A DNA stretch of 5,572 bases. Source: Pseudomonadota bacterium. Its GTDB lineage: Bacteria > Pseudomonadota > Alphaproteobacteria > Acetobacterales > Acetobacteraceae. The stretch lies in the NCBI GenBank assembly GCA_021798375.1, contig JAJZHU010000166.1:1-5572 (forward strand). Direction: 5' to 3'. A program made the position numbers and the translations under genes. Shown one piece after another: positions 1 to 5,124 of the stretch; within the stretch, counting starts at the first letter, position 1, and the number at the start of each line of letters is the position of its first letter. The notes beneath the pieces are model-generated. The model searched no databases. It was given only the letters and a program-made list of their open reading frames with translations, and was not told the DNA's origin.

Positions 1-165
1 CGCCAACACGCGCAATTTGCCGCTGGCGCGGCGGCGTTCGATCGCGCCATCCACCAATGTGGCGATGCCCGCACTGTCATAGCCGCGATATTCCAACCGC
101 GAGAGTCCATCGAGCAACAACGGCACCGCATCCGCCGCCCCGATCACGCCGACAATGCCGCACAT
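1..165 (-). CDS. glmS: Glutamine--fructose-6-phosphate aminotransferase, N-terminal fragment
   Basis: Only the first 55 codons are inside the window; the gene continues past the left edge. The product converts fructose-6-phosphate and glutamine to glucosamine-6-phosphate and glutamate in the cytoplasm, the entry step to UDP-GlcNAc for peptidoglycan and lipopolysaccharide. The start reads M-C-G-I-V-G-V-I-G. Cys2 is the N-terminal nucleophile of the class II glutamine amidotransferase domain once Met1 is removed. The motif LSRLEYRGYDSAGIA at residues 21-35 is the classic GlmS glutaminase signature. The ATG is fixed by the need for Cys2. Its A is also the last base of the glmU stop codon (TAATG), so translation is probably coupled to glmU. 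The leader is the glmU coding sequence itself, so there is no room for a separate leader carrying a glmS ribozyme. Identification is secure although the isomerase domains are not visible. Confidence 0.96.
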   Translation of the reverse strand, partial: MCGIVGVIGAADAVPLLLDGLSRLEYRGYDSAGIATLVDGAIERRRASGKLRVLA

Positions 166-1484
166 TATGTTTGACCCTTTTTGCGCGCCGCGCGAAATTC
201 CGCCGCGCGTCCCGGCATTTCTTCCTGCCGCGCCCGCCCGAACGCCATCGCATCGGCGGCCACATCGCGCGTGATTACGCTGCCCGCCGCCACAAACGCG
301 CCGTCGCCAATGCTCACCGGCGCCACCAACACGCTATCGGAACCCACAAAGCACCCCGCGCCGATGTTGGTGCGGGTTTTCACAAATCCATCGTAATTGC
401 AGGTGATGGTGCCGGCCCCGATGTTGCTGCCCGCCCCCACCGAGGCATCGCCCAGATAAGACAGATGATTGGCCTTGGCCCCCGCCCCCAATTGCACCGC
501 TTTCAATTCAACGAAATTGCCCACATGCGCGCCCGCGCCCACATCGGTGCCGGGACGCAACCGCGCATAAGGCCCGATTATCGCCCGCGCCCCCACATGC
601 ACGCCCTCCAGATGCGAAAAAGCCCGGATCACGGCGTCGGATTCTACCGTTACTCCAGGGCCGAACACCACATGCGGTTCCACCACCACATCGGGCGCCA
701 AAACCGTATCGGCGGCAAAAAACACCGTTTCGGGTGCAATCAGCGTGGCGCCGCCCTCCATCGCCGCCAGCCGCAACCGCGTTTGCATCACCGCCTCGGC
801 GGCGGCCAGTTCGGCGCGCGAGTTGATGCCACGCAATTCATCGAACGGCGCCTCGATGGCCGCCACGCGCACGCCGTCGCGGCGGGCGATTTCCACCACG
901 TCGGTCAGATAATATTCGCCCTTGGCATTTTCCGCCCCCACCGCCTGCAACCAGCGCCGGAATGCGGCCGCCGGCGCCGACAGCACGCCCGCATTGCACA
1001 GACCGATGGCGCGTTCCTCCGGGCGGGCGTCGGCCCATTCAACGATACGCTCGACGTAACCATCCTGTTCCACCACACGGCCATATTTGCCCGGCTCGGG
1101 CGGACGCATGGCCAGCAACACCAGATCCGCATCGCCCACCGCCGCCCGCGCCTGCAATCGCGCGATGGTTTGGCGGGAAATCAATGGGTTATCGGCATAT
1201 AATACCGAAACCCGGCCGTCGCCGAAATACGCCGCCGCTTGCAACGCCGCGTGCGCGGTGCCCAGACGATCCTGCTGCACCACGCACAGATGGGGGGCGG
1301 CCTGGGCTTCCAATTCCGCCATCCCCGGCCCCACCACCACGACGATGTGGTCGAACAGCCCCTGGCACGAGGCGATCAGATGTTGCAACATCGATCGTCC
1401 GGCGATGGCGTGAGAGGCCTTGGGGCGCGCAGACTTCATGCGCGTGCCCAGCCCGGCGGCAAGAATGATGGCGGTGTCGGTCAT
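165..1484 (-). CDS. glmU: Bifunctional UDP-N-acetylglucosamine pyrophosphorylase / glucosamine-1-phosphate N-acetyltransferase
   Basis: The 439-residue product acetylates glucosamine-1-phosphate and then uridylylates it to UDP-GlcNAc. The N-terminal nucleotidyltransferase domain begins with LAAGLGTRMKS (residues 8-18). It also shows QQDRLGTAHA (70-79), the metal-binding Asp98 in YADNP, GKYGRVV (132-138), NAG (164-166) and Asn221 in GINSR. The C-terminal left-handed beta-helix of hexapeptide repeats runs from about 245 to 410. It contains GNFVELK (322-328), the probable catalytic His340 in ANHLSYLGD and GAGTITCNYDG (356-366). The usual PKVLH after the nucleotide loop is PKASH here (21-25), with the lysine kept. 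The length is normal for the family. I chose the ATG at 1484 because the family starts just before the I-I-L-A-A-G strand. An in-frame TTG at 1520 has a better Shine-Dalgarno sequence and would add 12 residues. glmS follows with a one-base overlap. Confidence 0.97.
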   Translation of the reverse strand: MTDTAIILAAGLGTRMKSARPKASHAIAGRSMLQHLIASCQGLFDHIVVVVGPGMAELEAQAAPHLCVVQQDRLGTAHAALQAAAYFGDGRVSVLYADNPLISRQTIARLQARAAVGDADLVLLAMRPPEPGKYGRVVEQDGYVERIVEWADARPEERAIGLCNAGVLSAPAAAFRRWLQAVGAENAKGEYYLTDVVEIARRDGVRVAAIEAPFDELRGINSRAELAAAEAVMQTRLRLAAMEGGATLIAPETVFFAADTVLAPDVVVEPHVVFGPGVTVESDAVIRAFSHLEGVHVGARAIIGPYARLRPGTDVGAGAHVGNFVELKAVQLGAGAKANHLSYLGDASVGAGSNIGAGTITCNYDGFVKTRTNIGAGCFVGSDSVLVAPVSIGDGAFVAAGSVITRDVAADAMAFGRARQEEMPGRAAEFRAARKKGQT

Positions 1485-1526
1485 AAGTTTATCGGTAGCC
1501 GCACACGCAAAACCTGTCAAAATCTA

Positions 1527-1532
1527 TCCTCT
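1527..1532 (-). promoter_or_regulatory. Possible Shine-Dalgarno for an upstream TTG start of glmU
   Basis: On the minus strand AGAGGA lies 6 nt before an in-frame TTG at 1518-1520. The conserved ATG at 1484 is preceded by GATAAACTT, with no purine-rich site. The sequence therefore offers a better ribosome site at TTG, while family alignment favours ATG. Which start is used is undecided. Confidence 0.35.
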
Positions 1533-1558
1533 GACTTTTGATTGCGAAAGATTTCACC

Positions 1559-2230
1559 ATGCCCCCGCCCACCTGTCTGATTTTCGATCTCGACGGCACT
1601 TTGGTCGATAGCATTCCCGACCTTGCCGCCTGCATCAACCGCGTGTTGGCCACTCGCGGCCTGCCGCCGCTCTCGCCCGCGCAAGTCACCGGCATGGTGG
1701 GCGACGGTGCCGCCGTGCTGCTGCGCCGGGTGTTCGGATTTTATAAAATGCTGCCCGACGACGACGCCATAAAAAATTTTCTGACCGATTACACCGCCCA
1801 CACCGCCGACGAATCGGTGCCCTACCCCGGCGCCATCGCCACGTTGCAACAATTGCACGCGGCGGGCTTCATCATGGGCGTCTGCACCAACAAGCCCGAA
1901 GCCCCCGCGCGGCAATTATTGCAACAACTCGGCATCGCCCATTTATTCGCCGCGATCAGCGGCGGCGACAGCTTTGCCGTGCGCAAGCCCGATCCCGGCC
2001 ATTTGCTCGGCGCCATCGCGGCGACCGGCGGCACGCCCCGGCGGGCCGTAATGATCGGCGATCACGCCAACGACATGCAAGCAGCCTGGAGCGCCGGCGT
2101 GCCGGGCATTTTTGTCCAATGGGGTTACGGCGGCGCCGAAATGGCCGCAGGCGCCATCGCCGAGGCGAGCCGCTTTGAGGAAATTCCGGGTCTCGTCGAA
2201 ATCTTATTCAGCCACGGGCCAAATCACTGA
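1559..2230 (+). CDS. gph: Phosphoglycolate phosphatase (HAD superfamily)
   Basis: The 223-residue cytoplasmic hydrolase probably removes phosphate from 2-phosphoglycolate, which arises from DNA repair and oxygenase side reactions. HAD motif I is F-D-L-D-G-T-L-V-D-S, with nucleophile Asp10 and acid/base Asp12. Motif II is Thr110 in VCTNKP, and motif III is Lys143 in RKPDP. Motif IV is G-D-H-A-N-D (167-172), where His169 stands in place of the common Ser. The helical cap (subclass I) lies between about residues 18 and 85. Length and motif spacing are typical of Gph. The ATG at 1559 was chosen because a TTG 21 nt upstream would add residues with no family support; only a weak GAAAGA precedes the ATG. 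The gene is divergent from glmU, a neighbourhood common in Alphaproteobacteria. Its stop codon lies inside the 3' end of the convergent DUF3108 gene. Exact substrate is inferred from family similarity. Confidence 0.93.
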   Translation: MPPPTCLIFDLDGTLVDSIPDLAACINRVLATRGLPPLSPAQVTGMVGDGAAVLLRRVFGFYKMLPDDDAIKNFLTDYTAHTADESVPYPGAIATLQQLHAAGFIMGVCTNKPEAPARQLLQQLGIAHLFAAISGGDSFAVRKPDPGHLLGAIAATGGTPRRAVMIGDHANDMQAAWSAGVPGIFVQWGYGGAEMAAGAIAEASRFEEIPGLVEILFSHGPNH

Positions 2231-3078
2231 TTGCTGGCCGCCATGATGGGTTCGGGCTGCGCCTTATCCAAATACAACGTGACCAGCGAGCCGCTCGGGG
2301 TGGTGAACGCCACCCGCACCAACTCCATCTGCCCGTTAGGCCCAACCGGCGCGATCCAGGCCGCCCCGGTGGAGGGTTGCTTTTCCCGCAGGCGTTCCTG
2401 TTGTTCGTTATCGTCCGATGCGGTGGGTTTGGGACCGCCCGCCAACACCGCGCCGGTAAAGATGCATTTGTGCGCCATCCCGGCAAAGCTCGATCCATGC
2501 TCGGCGACAAGCGTCTCGTCGGGCGCCGTGGCGGCGTGCAATCCGGTCAGCATACGCCCATCGAACACATGCACATCGGCATCGCAACGTCCGCTCCTGG
2601 CTTCCTTGCGCAGCAACCCCAACACCGCGCTGACGTGATCGGTGGAATCGATGGCAACACCGGCCGGCATGGGTTGGAATTGATCGGCGGCATCATCGTC
2701 GTCTTGCGGCGGGGATTCGTTGTCCACTTGCGGTTCACCCGCGCCAAAATGCAGGATGGCGTGATAAATATGGCCACGCGCTTCGCCGTTGATCTCGAAC
2801 CGATCGGGGCGCGGACCGGCGGCGGTTTCGGCGCCCGAGGCGGTGATTTCGCGCTCAACCGGGAAAAACAAGCCATAAAGCCCGGTGGTGTGATATTCGA
2901 CCCCCACCTGATAGGCATGGTTGCTGCGCGAAAGATCGACCGAAAAACTCATCACCCGCAACCCGTGCGTATAGCCGGTATAATGCAGAGCCGTGCGTGT
3001 CTGAGTGGCCCTGGCGACCCCCGCCAACGCCAACATTCCCATCATGCCGCAAATAAATTTCCCCATGGTTACGATCAT
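2224..3078 (-). CDS. Exported DUF3108 domain protein
   Basis: The 284-residue protein has a signal peptide: Lys7, a hydrophobic core at about 8-22 and a probable cleavage after A-R-A (residues 22-24). The mature part fits DUF3108, a periplasmic family of unknown function. It has an opening beta-rich stretch with repeated Y and G, then FEINGEARG (94-102), a short acidic linker Q-D-D-D-D (125-129), then DHVSAVLGLLR (147-157) and C-D-A-D-V-H-V-F-D-G-R (165-175). Cys165 and Cys205 could form a disulfide in the periplasm; this is inference. A hydrophilic, charged stretch at 219-236 precedes the last beta strands. An alternative ATG at codon 5 (3066) gives an equally good signal peptide, and neither start has a clear Shine-Dalgarno sequence. 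A TAAAAT box (3086-3091) lies 7 nt before the first ATG. The last codons overlap the convergent gph by 7 bp. The family assignment is by recalled motif pattern. Confidence 0.85.
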   Translation of the reverse strand: MIVTMGKFICGMMGMLALAGVARATQTRTALHYTGYTHGLRVMSFSVDLSRSNHAYQVGVEYHTTGLYGLFFPVEREITASGAETAAGPRPDRFEINGEARGHIYHAILHFGAGEPQVDNESPPQDDDDAADQFQPMPAGVAIDSTDHVSAVLGLLRKEARSGRCDADVHVFDGRMLTGLHAATAPDETLVAEHGSSFAGMAHKCIFTGAVLAGGPKPTASDDNEQQERLREKQPSTGAAWIAPVGPNGQMELVRVAFTTPSGSLVTLYLDKAQPEPIMAASNQ

Positions 3079-3158
3079 GAACGAAATTTTAGCTTAACCG
3101 CAAGTGAAAAATTCAGCGCCCTGCCTTGGGAATGGAACCGCCGTCCGGTTTTTCCCTC

Positions 3159-3187
3159 TTGCGCGCCTGGCAAGATCATCATAGAAC
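3159..3187 (+). promoter_or_regulatory. Candidate promoter of the tRNA-Val/tRNA-Cys unit
   Basis: A weak -35 box TTGCGC (3159-3164) is followed after 17 bp by TAGAAC (3182-3187), which matches 4 of 6 bases of the consensus -10 box. The bases after it are GC-rich, like the discriminator of stringently controlled stable-RNA promoters. The start point would fall about 12 nt before the mature tRNA-Val. Support is from spacing and position only. Confidence 0.35.
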
Positions 3188-3205
3188 CCGGCTCCCGAAC
3201 AGGAT

Positions 3206-3280
3206 GGGCGCGTAGCTCAGCGGGAGAGCATCGCCTTCACACGGCGGGGGTCACAGGTTCAATCCCTGTCGCGCCCACCA
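3206..3280 (+). tRNA. tRNA-Val (anticodon CAC)
   Basis: A complete 75-nt cloverleaf with encoded CCA (3278-3280). The acceptor stem GGGCGCG pairs perfectly with CGCGCCC (3270-3276). The D arm is GCTC/GAGC. The anticodon stem TCGCC/GGCGG has a T-G closing pair, and the loop TTCACAC places CAC at 3238-3240. The T arm is ACAGG-TTCAATC-CCTGT. The discriminator base is A3277, as expected for valine. It decodes GUG. It lies 25 bp before tRNA-Cys on the same strand, so the two are probably co-transcribed. Confidence 0.96.
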
Positions 3281-3305
3281 TCCTTCGAGTGACTAAACTA
3301 TGGCC

Positions 3306-3379
3306 GGTCTGGTGGCAGAGTGGTGATGCAGCGGACTGCAAATCCGCGTATGCCGGTTCGATTCCGGCCCAGACCTCCA
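3306..3379 (+). tRNA. tRNA-Cys (anticodon GCA)
   Basis: A complete 74-nt cloverleaf with encoded CCA (3377-3379). The acceptor GGTCTGG pairs with CCAGACC (3369-3375). The discriminator is T3376, the U73 identity base of tRNA-Cys. The anticodon stem GCGGA/TCCGC encloses loop CTGCAAA with GCA at 3338-3340. The T arm is GCCGG-TTCGATT-CCGGC. It is the second tRNA of the plus-strand pair, and no clear intrinsic terminator follows it. Confidence 0.97.
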
Positions 3380-3833
3380 AGTTTATGCACATCCAGGGAA
3401 GTTCAGCCCAATATATCCCAGGTTGGCGCTTTTCGGACATCGGCAAGCCGCCGGCATTTGGATCAGGGAGGAGTCCCCAAAATACAATCCCGCGAAATCG
3501 CAACAAGAGTTACGTTTTACTCTCGTAAACCATCGCCGCATTCACCAGGTGCAAGCTCGTCCGCAAGCAAGCGATGAAATTATCTCAAATAGAAAATTCT
3601 TTCGTGCTGGCCTGCGATCAGATCAACGATCCCCGAACCATCGGCGCGCTGCCGTAATTCAGTTGCAGGAATTTCTTGTCAATCATCCCGGCGCCCAAGC
3701 CCGCGATTGGGTAAAGACCGCGAATATTTTCTTTTTATCAAGCCATATCGTAACCGGATCAGCTTCCCGGCAAAAATGCTCATTGGAGTCACTGGCAAAT
3801 CAAGCGCCGCGGCATTATCTATCAATAGGACAT

Positions 3834-3862
3834 TGTGCGCGCAGCAATGGGCTGCGATCACA
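3834..3862. repeat. 29-nt interrupted palindrome (hairpin or operator candidate)
   Basis: CGCAGC (3840-3845) and GCTGCG (3851-3856) are perfect 6-bp arms around loop AATGG. Outside a symmetric 2+2 mismatch, TGTG (3834-3837) pairs with CACA (3859-3862), giving 10 bp in all. It lies 86 bp before the start of the small coiled-coil gene. It could be a hairpin in that gene's leader or a dyad binding site. No T tract follows on either strand, so it is not a typical terminator. Confidence 0.45.
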
Positions 3863-3937
3863 TAGAACAAAACCAAGACCACGGATTCCCAAGCGGTGGG
3901 ATATTTCCGTCGCAATGGATCCAACCCATAAGACAGC

Positions 3938-3941
3938 GGAG
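3938..3941 (+). promoter_or_regulatory. Shine-Dalgarno site fixing the start of the small coiled-coil gene
   Basis: GGAG sits 7 nt before the ATG at 3949, inside the purine-rich stretch GCGGAGAAACG. The upstream in-frame GTG at 3835 lacks such a site, so the ATG is preferred. Confidence 0.65.
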
Positions 3942-3948
3942 AAACGAC

Positions 3949-4278
3949 ATGGAAAAGACCACCTTGCACAACGGGTTGGATATGCGCCTCGCTGCCCTGG
4001 AAGAGCGACTTGGGGTATTGCGAAAGAAAATGCGTAAAGCCACCGACATCGAAAAAGTCGTAGGACACGCCACCATTCAAGATCTGGAGACGCGGCACGC
4101 GGAACTTACACAGCAAGTGCGCGAGTTGGACCTTAAAGGCCCAGGCCTGCTGCAAAGCTTCCAAGCCGATTTTCTTGTTCTGGCCGATAACCTGACCAAC
4201 TCGGTGGATGAGGCCCTGCGAAAAATCGACGCGAATACCATCGCACACCCAACCAGCACGCCACCACACAAATCGTAA
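3949..4278 (+). CDS. Small hypothetical coiled-coil protein
   Basis: I do not recognise this 109-residue protein. It has no signal peptide, membrane segment or cysteine, so it is probably cytoplasmic. Hydrophobic residues fall at 3-4 heptad spacing in two blocks: L14, L17, L21, L24, M28, then I43, L46, (H50), L53, V57, L60. A helix-breaking G-P-G at 64-66 is followed by a third amphipathic helix with L68, F71, F75, L78, L82. The tail from about 97 is short, polar and proline-containing (P-T-S-T-P-P-H-K-S). This predicts an oligomeric or helical-hairpin protein; function is unknown. Support for a real gene is the good Shine-Dalgarno site, the coherent heptads and a composition more like its neighbours than the DNA upstream. 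It stands alone between two oppositely oriented tRNA loci. Its stop codon overlaps an A run that is a T tract for the facing tRNA-Lys transcript. Confidence 0.75.
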   Translation: MEKTTLHNGLDMRLAALEERLGVLRKKMRKATDIEKVVGHATIQDLETRHAELTQQVRELDLKGPGLLQSFQADFLVLADNLTNSVDEALRKIDANTIAHPTSTPPHKS

Positions 4279-4305
4279 AAAACGCTGCATTGAAAAGGTT
4301 CAACG
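4277..4305 (-). terminator. Possible weak terminator of the tRNA-Lys transcript
   Basis: On the minus strand CGTTG (4305-4301) can pair with CAGCG (4287-4283) as a 5-bp stem with a G-U pair, followed directly by six Ts (4282-4277). The alternative stem TTGAA/TTCAA competes with it. It lies about 50 nt past the mature tRNA-Lys end and overlaps the last codon of the convergent small gene. The stem is weak, so this is tentative. Confidence 0.3.
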
Positions 4306-4354
4306 AGGCGCGGAACAAATGTCCAGCACTGTTCCGCAGCCCATTGAAAAGATT
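4288..4354. repeat. Direct repeats flanking an 8-bp perfect inverted repeat next to tRNA-Lys
   Basis: CATTGAAAAGGTT (4288-4300) and CATTGAAAAGATT (4342-4354) match at 12 of 13 bases. Between them GCGGAACA (4310-4317) and TGTTCCGC (4330-4337) form a perfect inverted repeat with a 12-nt loop. The second direct repeat ends at the last base of the tRNA-Lys CCA. The inverted repeat may be a 3' hairpin of the tRNA precursor. There is no T tract beside it. Confidence 0.5.
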
Positions 4355-4429
4355 GGTGAGCCCGGTGGGAATCGAACCCACGACCCCGTGATTAAAAGTC
4401 ACGTGCTCTACCGATTGAGCTACAGGCTC
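4354..4429 (-). tRNA. tRNA-Lys (anticodon TTT)
   Basis: A complete 76-nt cloverleaf on the minus strand with encoded CCA (4356-4354). The acceptor GAGCCTG pairs with CGGGCTC with one T-G wobble. The D arm is GCTC/GAGC. The anticodon stem CGTGA/TCACG encloses loop CTTTTAA with TTT at 4396-4394. The T arm is GTGGG-TTCGATT-CCCAC. The discriminator is A. I see no good promoter directly upstream, so it may be processed from a transcript coming from the cyclophilin operon. Confidence 0.97.
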
Positions 4430-4440
4430 TAACCTCACCA

Positions 4441-4487
4441 CCCCGAAAACAAGCCGGGGAGCGCCTTCAACCAGAGCGGCTCTCCGG
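4441..4487 (-). other. Two short hairpins between the cyclophilin gene and tRNA-Lys
   Basis: On the minus strand CCGGAG-AGCCG-CTCTGG (4487-4471) pairs over 6 bp with one G-U, which would be an A-C mismatch on the plus strand, so it favours a minus-strand RNA. A second hairpin has arms CCCCG and CGGGG (4459-4455 and 4445-4441). Neither is followed by a T run. They may protect the 3' end of the cyclophilin message or mark a processing site before the tRNA. Confidence 0.35.
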
Positions 4488-4507
4488 CGTCAACCCCTTA
4501 TCGGTGA

Positions 4508-5122
4508 TTACTTCACATCCGCGGCGATTTGGGCGCGGATTAGCTTGTCGGGATCCTGCACCATGCCCATCGAACCCGAGCCGCGCTTGATCTCGTTGAC
4601 GTATTTCATACCCTCGACCACGCGGCCAAAGATGGTGTATTTGCCGTCCAGGCTGGGTGCCGGCTGGAAGCAGATAAAGAACTGGCTGTTACCGCTGTTC
4701 GGATCTTGCGAACGCGCCATGCCGACCGTGCCGGTAAGGAAGTGGGCGAATTTGGAAAATTCAGCCGGCACGTTGGGCAGCTTGCTGCTGCCGGTGCCGG
4801 TGCCGGTGGGATCGCCGCCCTGGGCCATAAAGCCATCGATCACGCGGTGGAACGGGGTGCCGTTATAGAACCCCTCGCGCACCAGCTTTTTGAACTGCGC
4901 CACCGTCTTGGGGGCCAATTCGGGGCGCAATTGGATCACGATGCGGCCGTTCTTGGTATCGAGGTAAACCGTATTTTCCGGATCGAGCTTGATCTCGCCG
5001 GTGGCATCAGCTTCAGACATGGAGACTCCCAACAGACTTGTGGTCAGTAAAGCGGTGGTTAACAAAGCAGGGGCAAACAAACGACGGCGCGAGACGACGC
5101 AACGGTCCGTGGCTTTGGTCAT
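4508..5122 (-). CDS. Exported cyclophilin-type peptidyl-prolyl cis-trans isomerase
   Basis: The 204-residue protein catalyses cis-trans isomerisation of prolyl bonds, here probably in the periplasm. The N-terminus has S-R-R-R-L-F (11-16), a hydrophobic core rich in A, L and T (about 16-33) and a likely cleavage after A-D-A (38-40). The cyclophilin fold covers about 50-200. Active-site elements are FHRV (91-94, with catalytic Arg93), FMAQGGDPTGTGTG (98-111), GMARSQDPNSGNSQFFI (134-150) and SLDGKYTIFG (157-166). The position of human Trp121 is Ser157, so cyclosporin binding would probably be weak, as in many bacterial members. The ATG at 5122 lies 2 nt after the coaD stop and was preferred to a TTG two codons earlier. 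coaD followed by a cyclophilin gene is a familiar alphaproteobacterial pairing, so the two are probably one operon. Confidence 0.95.
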   Translation of the reverse strand: MTKATDRCVVSRRRLFAPALLTTALLTTSLLGVSMSEADATGEIKLDPENTVYLDTKNGRIVIQLRPELAPKTVAQFKKLVREGFYNGTPFHRVIDGFMAQGGDPTGTGTGSSKLPNVPAEFSKFAHFLTGTVGMARSQDPNSGNSQFFICFQPAPSLDGKYTIFGRVVEGMKYVNEIKRGSGSMGMVQDPDKLIRAQIAADVK

Positions 5123-5124
5123 GA

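Larger units (their letters stand above)
3380..3948. other. 569-bp stretch with no convincing gene, lower G+C than the flanks
   Basis: This lies between tRNA-Cys and the small coiled-coil gene. One plus-strand frame stays open from 3423 to 4037, but its product is rich in R, H, Q and S, has no recognisable domain, and runs on in the wrong frame through the real downstream gene. The other plus frames hold short stretches that look somewhat protein-like (about 3529-3657 and 3590-3865) but are broken by stops. Hand counts of two 60-base lines (3541-3600 and 3721-3780) give 25 and 24 G+C, against 41 for 241-300. A strong purine-rich GGGAGGAG at 3466-3473 has no start codon at a usable distance. 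It could be a decayed gene, a long leader, an unrecognised RNA, or plain spacer. Confidence 0.5.

Noticed and set aside
57..1202. Long plus-strand open frame (381 codons) opposite glmU
   Set aside because: It is antisense to a fully motif-supported glmU; the product is rich in R, H, A and G with no domain, typical of GC-rich shadows.
3136..3153. AACCG-CCGTC-CGGTT followed by T residues as a terminator
   Set aside because: On the plus strand it lies downstream of no plus-strand gene and the stem is only 5 bp; probably chance.
3506..3523. AGAGT/ACTCT hairpin after tRNA-Cys as a terminator
   Set aside because: A 5-bp AT-rich stem with no following T run, about 125 nt past the tRNA.
2377..3528. 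Plus-strand open frame (383 codons) opposite the DUF3108 gene and through both tRNAs
   Set aside because: It reads through two complete tRNA genes and opposes a gene with a signal peptide and family motifs.
3423..4037. Plus-strand open frame of 204 codons after tRNA-Cys
   Set aside because: TTG start without a ribosome site, low-complexity R/H/Q/S-rich product, and it overlaps the better-supported gene at 3949 in another frame.
3679..4290. Minus-strand open frame (203 codons) over the small coiled-coil gene
   Set aside because: It opposes a gene with a Shine-Dalgarno site and heptads, its start lacks a ribosome site, and no family is recognisable. The part at 3679-3880 cannot be wholly excluded as a remnant.
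3357..4369. Shared GTTCGATTCC in tRNA-Cys and tRNA-Lys as possible attachment sites of an island
   Set aside because: This is the common T-arm sequence of tRNAs, the two genes are in opposite orientation, and no integrase lies between them.
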